This document shows positions 63,840 through 64,000 of a DNA stretch of 64,000 nt, piece after piece. The position numbers and the translations under genes were made by a program. How positions within the stretch are numbered: position 1 is the first letter of the stretch; every line of letters begins with the position of its first letter. The DNA comes from Ferirhizobium litorale (GTDB lineage Bacteria > Pseudomonadota > Alphaproteobacteria > Rhizobiales > Rhizobiaceae), in the NCBI GenBank assembly GCA_030028905.1, contig JALDYZ010000009.1:1-64000 (forward strand). Reading direction: 5' to 3'. The notes under the pieces were generated by a model. It was not told where the DNA came from. It saw nothing but the letters and a program-made list of their open reading frames with translations, and searched no databases.

Positions 63840-64000
63840 ATGAACACGCAATCGACTGCCATCACCCTGATCGGCGTACCTCTCGAAGAAGGGTCCGGGC
63901 GCAAGGGCTGCGCCATGGGACCGGCAGCGCTACGCATCGCCGGAATTCACGAGACGCTTGCCGAGCTCGGCCACACGGTGGTCGACAGCGGCGACCTCCG
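63840..64000 (+). CDS. Arginase, N-terminal part (partial)
   Basis: The first 53 residues of a ureohydrolase, cut by the window end. ITLIGVPLEEGSGRKGCAMGPAALRIAGI matches the arginase N-terminal pattern (GVP...G...G...GP..LR). Arginase hydrolyses arginine to ornithine and urea. The divergent Lrp-type regulator supports an arginine-catabolic role. The catalytic Asp/His motifs lie beyond the window. Confidence 0.87.
   Translation, partial: MNTQSTAITLIGVPLEEGSGRKGCAMGPAALRIAGIHETLAELGHTVVDSGDL

Overview
The window is a GC-rich (about 60% by eye), densely coded chromosomal segment of an alphaproteobacterium, almost certainly a member of the Rhizobiaceae (Sinorhizobium/Ensifer, Rhizobium, Agrobacterium or Shinella type). 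This rests on the gene set and on gene order that, from memory, resembles two blocks of the Sinorhizobium meliloti chromosome: tlpA-argH-lysA through ftsEX, plsC, tyrC and hisC, and dxr, hemA, cox, tamA, tamB and arginase. It also rests on the 404-residue single-enzyme ALA synthase, the CobS/CobT cobaltochelatase and the 510-residue PccB. I cannot fix the species.

Layout. 1-1.2 kb: the tail of etfA, a terminator, and 3-hydroxybutyryl-CoA dehydrogenase. 1.2-9.4 kb: tlpA, argH, an LptM-like lipoprotein, lysA, a large TIGR02302 membrane protein, a CpdR-like receiver, hpt and an unknown membrane protein. 9.7-20.6 kb: ftsE-ftsX, a YdcF protein, plsC, a ChaC-like enzyme, a DUF2125 protein, tyrC-hisC, a methyltransferase, gloB, a cupin, a DMT exporter and a DUF3108 protein. 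20.9-22 kb: rpmB, a terminator, and a YhhQ-type queuosine-precursor transporter whose start codon lies inside a compact pseudoknot that looks like a preQ1-I riboswitch. 22-30 kb: a phytase-like esterase, cobT, cobS, a J-domain protein, bolA, a CNNM/CBS protein, aroB and aroK. 30-38 kb: a tiny membrane protein, xerD, accA, an L,D-transpeptidase lipoprotein, a TusA-like protein, a His-rich CobW GTPase, a D,D-carboxypeptidase and an M20 peptidase. 38.2-39.2 kb: tRNA-Arg(CCT) followed by a FkbM methyltransferase with atypical composition. 39.2-50.5 kb: dxr, then a propionate module (PccR-like regulator, pccB, a YghU-like GST, an unknown gene, pccA, methylmalonyl-CoA mutase) and hemA. 50.7-54.5 kb: a form II CO-dehydrogenase-like operon (coxSLM). 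54.8-63.2 kb: a glycine-zipper lipoprotein and the tamA-tamB outer-membrane assembly pair. The window ends with a divergent Lrp-type regulator and the start of an arginase gene.

How genes work together. PccB and PccA carboxylate propionyl-CoA and ScpA isomerises methylmalonyl-CoA to succinyl-CoA. ScpA needs adenosylcobalamin, whose cobalt is inserted by CobN with the CobS/CobT found here. Succinyl-CoA is in turn a substrate of HemA. FtsEX, the D,D-carboxypeptidase, the L,D-transpeptidase, TamA/TamB, the LptM-like protein and PlsC form a spread-out envelope set.

The two most unusual observations are the 1,751-bp direct repeat, identical wherever compared, inside tamB (positions 57906-59656 and 59763-61513) and the candidate translational preQ1-I riboswitch at 21261-21290. 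Regulatory motifs were also seen upstream of pccB/pccR (inverted repeat with TTTGCAAA), hemA (FNR/FixK-type box), and cpdR and ftsE (CtrA-type TTAACCAT). No CRISPR array, IS element, prophage or rRNA gene was seen.
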